Source of the DNA: Candidatus Gastranaerophilales bacterium Zag_111
GTDB taxonomy: Bacteria > Cyanobacteriota > Vampirovibrionia > Gastranaerophilales > Gastranaerophilaceae
Length of the DNA stretch: 64,000 nucleotides
Direction of reading: 5' to 3'
Assembly: GCA_001899395.1 (NCBI GenBank)
Contig: MOYD01000061.1
Location: 125,522 to 189,521, forward strand
Shown piece after piece: positions 62,541 through 64,000 of the stretch. Position numbers and translations under genes: made by a program. Numbering within the stretch: the first letter of the stretch is position 1; each line of letters starts with the position of its first letter. The notes under the pieces are model-generated. The model saw nothing but the letters and a program-made list of their open reading frames with translations, did not search any database and had not been told where the DNA came from.

Positions 62541-62581
62541 AGTGTATCTCCTTCTATGCGTGTTGTGTCTACCTTCTCAGG

Positions 62582-62609
62582 TTTATAATGATTTTTTTGC
62601 ATAAGTCAA
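62582..62609 (-). promoter_or_regulatory. Sigma-70 promoter of the MGLAASQAR-type operon
   Basis: On the minus strand TTGACT (62609-62604) and TATAAA (62587-62582) are 16 nt apart, about 40 nt before ATG 62540. Confidence 0.6.
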
Positions 62610-62783
62610 TATTACCTGTCTTTATTATACGATATTTATTAAGATTTATATAGCAAATTACCTAAAAATCAACTATATAGTGGAGATTTTGCCTACAGAA
62701 TACTTTAAAAAATTTAAAACCTTTGCGAAATTTTTATGTTTTGGTTAATATACTTATATACTTAAATTTAAGGAAAGGTTTTA

Positions 62784-64000
62784 ATGAAATTTTCTTCTTC
62801 ATTTAAAGTTGGATTATTGACACTGATTGCACTTGTGCTATTAGTTGGAACAGTATTGAAAGTCAAAGGCAGAGCGTTTTCTTCTGCAAAAAGAATTGAA
62901 ATTCAGTTTAAGGACGTAAACGGTTTAAGACCCGGTGCCGGTGTGCAGATTATGGGCTTAAAAGTAGGTCAGGTAGAAGAGATAACACCTGTTGCAAATG
63001 GAGAAGACAGTTACGTTAAAGTAAAATTTGTCATAACAGATCCTACCGTCCAAATTCCAAGGGCTTCGTCGTTTTCAATTCAGCAGTCCGGATTAATCGG
63101 TGAACTTTTCTTAGAAATTACACCGCCTAAAACAAGAACAATTTTTATTCCAATGGAAGACAGACATCTTTTGTATAAAAATGACCCTGTACAAATGAAA
63201 TTAAGTGACAAATTTTATGACGTTGGGATAATTAAATCAGTTGATGTTATTTCAAGGGATTCTGTTCCGTTTAATTTTAAGAGTAATATAAAAACCGCAT
63301 ACGCATATAAAGTTGATTTCTTTATCAATCTTCCGGGTTTAATTTTGCCGGAATTTGTCCGCGGTAAAGCAATTACTGAAAATAAAGAACATAAACTTCG
63401 CCTAACTCCGCTTGATGAAATGCCGATAGCTTATCCTCGTCAGGATTCGCCATATACAATCATCGAGCCGATGAGGTTGGCTGATTTTATGGATTGGCAA
63501 TATAAAGCGGCAGAAACTTTAACTGAAACTAACCGCAAAGTTAATGAAATCTTAACAGATGAAACAATTGCAGACTTGAAAAAAACAATTGCTAATCTCG
63601 ATGCTTTGACTGCAAAATCTAATACAACGTTGTCTAAAGTTGATGACTTGCTTGATTCTTCAAGAAATGATATTGAACAACTTCTTGCAATGACACAGCA
63701 GGCAACGGACGATTTTTCACAACTTTCCGCTAATGTTAATAACATAATCGGAGATGCACAATTCAAGTCAAGACTTATGTCTACGGCTGAATCTGTTGAT
63801 ATGTTATCAAGAAACTTAAACAAAGTAATGGACGCTGCAGATGCTGAAGCAACCGGCAAAAACCTTAAAATTATTGCTGAAAACTTATCCCAAATTAGTG
63901 AAAGCGTAAATTCTATTACAAAAGATGATAAGTTGAAAAACCAGATTACGACTGCAATTACAAACGTAAATTGCGCTATGTCTGAGGTTGCAACAGCACT
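62784..64000 (+). CDS. MCE/MlaD-family lipid-transport protein, N-terminal part (runs off window)
   Basis: An open frame of 405 residues from ATG 62784 to the window edge, with AAGGAAAGG upstream. It begins with a single membrane helix (VGLLTLIALVLLVGTVL, about residues 8-25), followed by an MCE domain (about 35-115: IQFKDVNGLRPGAGVQIMGL, KVGQVEEI, GLIGELFLEI). After a beta-type segment comes a long helical region (about 235-405). MCE proteins anchor in the inner membrane and carry phospholipids across the periplasm; the long helix suits a cyanobacterial-type single-MCE protein. The ATPase and permease genes would lie outside the window. Confidence 0.9.
   Translation, partial: MKFSSSFKVGLLTLIALVLLVGTVLKVKGRAFSSAKRIEIQFKDVNGLRPGAGVQIMGLKVGQVEEITPVANGEDSYVKVKFVITDPTVQIPRASSFSIQQSGLIGELFLEITPPKTRTIFIPMEDRHLLYKNDPVQMKLSDKFYDVGIIKSVDVISRDSVPFNFKSNIKTAYAYKVDFFINLPGLILPEFVRGKAITENKEHKLRLTPLDEMPIAYPRQDSPYTIIEPMRLADFMDWQYKAAETLTETNRKVNEILTDETIADLKKTIANLDALTAKSNTTLSKVDDLLDSSRNDIEQLLAMTQQATDDFSQLSANVNNIIGDAQFKSRLMSTAESVDMLSRNLNKVMDAADAEATGKNLKIIAENLSQISESVNSITKDDKLKNQITTAITNVNCAMSEVATA

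Overview
The window looks like the chromosome of a low-GC, non-photosynthetic relative of Cyanobacteria of the Gastranaerophilales/'Melainabacteria' (Vampirovibrionia) type. This rests on gene content and protein style, not on a marker search. Pointers are many small prepilin-like proteins opening with GFTLAE(V/T)LITLG; a DUF1822-like protein beside a sigma-70 factor, an arrangement I recall from cyanobacteria; an MCE/MlaD-type protein; a fused VKOR-DsbA protein; and no photosynthesis genes. A GT9 heptosyltransferase-like enzyme, an MCE protein, a TonB-like C-terminus and type IV pilus parts suggest a diderm envelope.

Layout. 1-5.5 kb: a minus-strand operon (DUF1822/TonB-like membrane protein, sigma factor, zinc-ribbon P-loop protein) and two small unknowns. 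5.6-11.3 kb: tyrS, cysE, an EF-hand protein and two glycan-polymer transferases. 11.3-14.2 kb: the first prepilin/XRE pair, a tRNA-Thr and small zinc proteins. 14.3-20.2 kb: a signalling operon (GAF-HD-GYP, TPR protein, two response regulators, pentapeptide protein), then dapB. 20.2-25 kb: mnmE, the second prepilin/XRE pair, two candidate non-coding RNAs and a CpaE-like ATPase. 25-32 kb: a GT9 enzyme, a SNF2 helicase and clpB. 32-35 kb: the third XRE/prepilin pair and two frame-disrupted prepilins. 35-53 kb: mostly housekeeping plus DNA uptake and pilus genes (uvrD/pcrA, DprA-like protein, M16 protease, comEC, pilT, recO, miaA, gcvPB, a second sigma factor, UspA, an S66 peptidase). 53-64 kb: dnaX, a third frame-disrupted prepilin, a vWA protein, VKOR-DsbA, queH, TPR proteins, a MGLAASQAR-type pair and the start of an MCE gene.

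Main discovery. Three separated prepilin genes (33016, 34250, 55322) share one 5' module: a strong sigma-70 promoter, an SD exactly 8 nt from ATG, a ten-codon opening, a run of exactly 11 G and a common tail. In all three, 11 G puts the ATG out of frame with the prepilin body and ends translation after 20 codons. With 10 G (or 13) each becomes one open prepilin gene of 235, 257 or 233 residues. This is the expected structure of a slipped-strand phase-variable pilin repertoire. Three further prepilins (11271, 21588, 32322) lack the G-run, and each is instead divergent from a small XRE-type regulator. The window therefore appears to show two control modes for one protein family: stochastic switching and dedicated repression. 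PilT, ComEC, the CpaE-like ATPase and VKOR-DsbA are plausible supporting machinery. Everything here comes from reading the sequence; no search was run.
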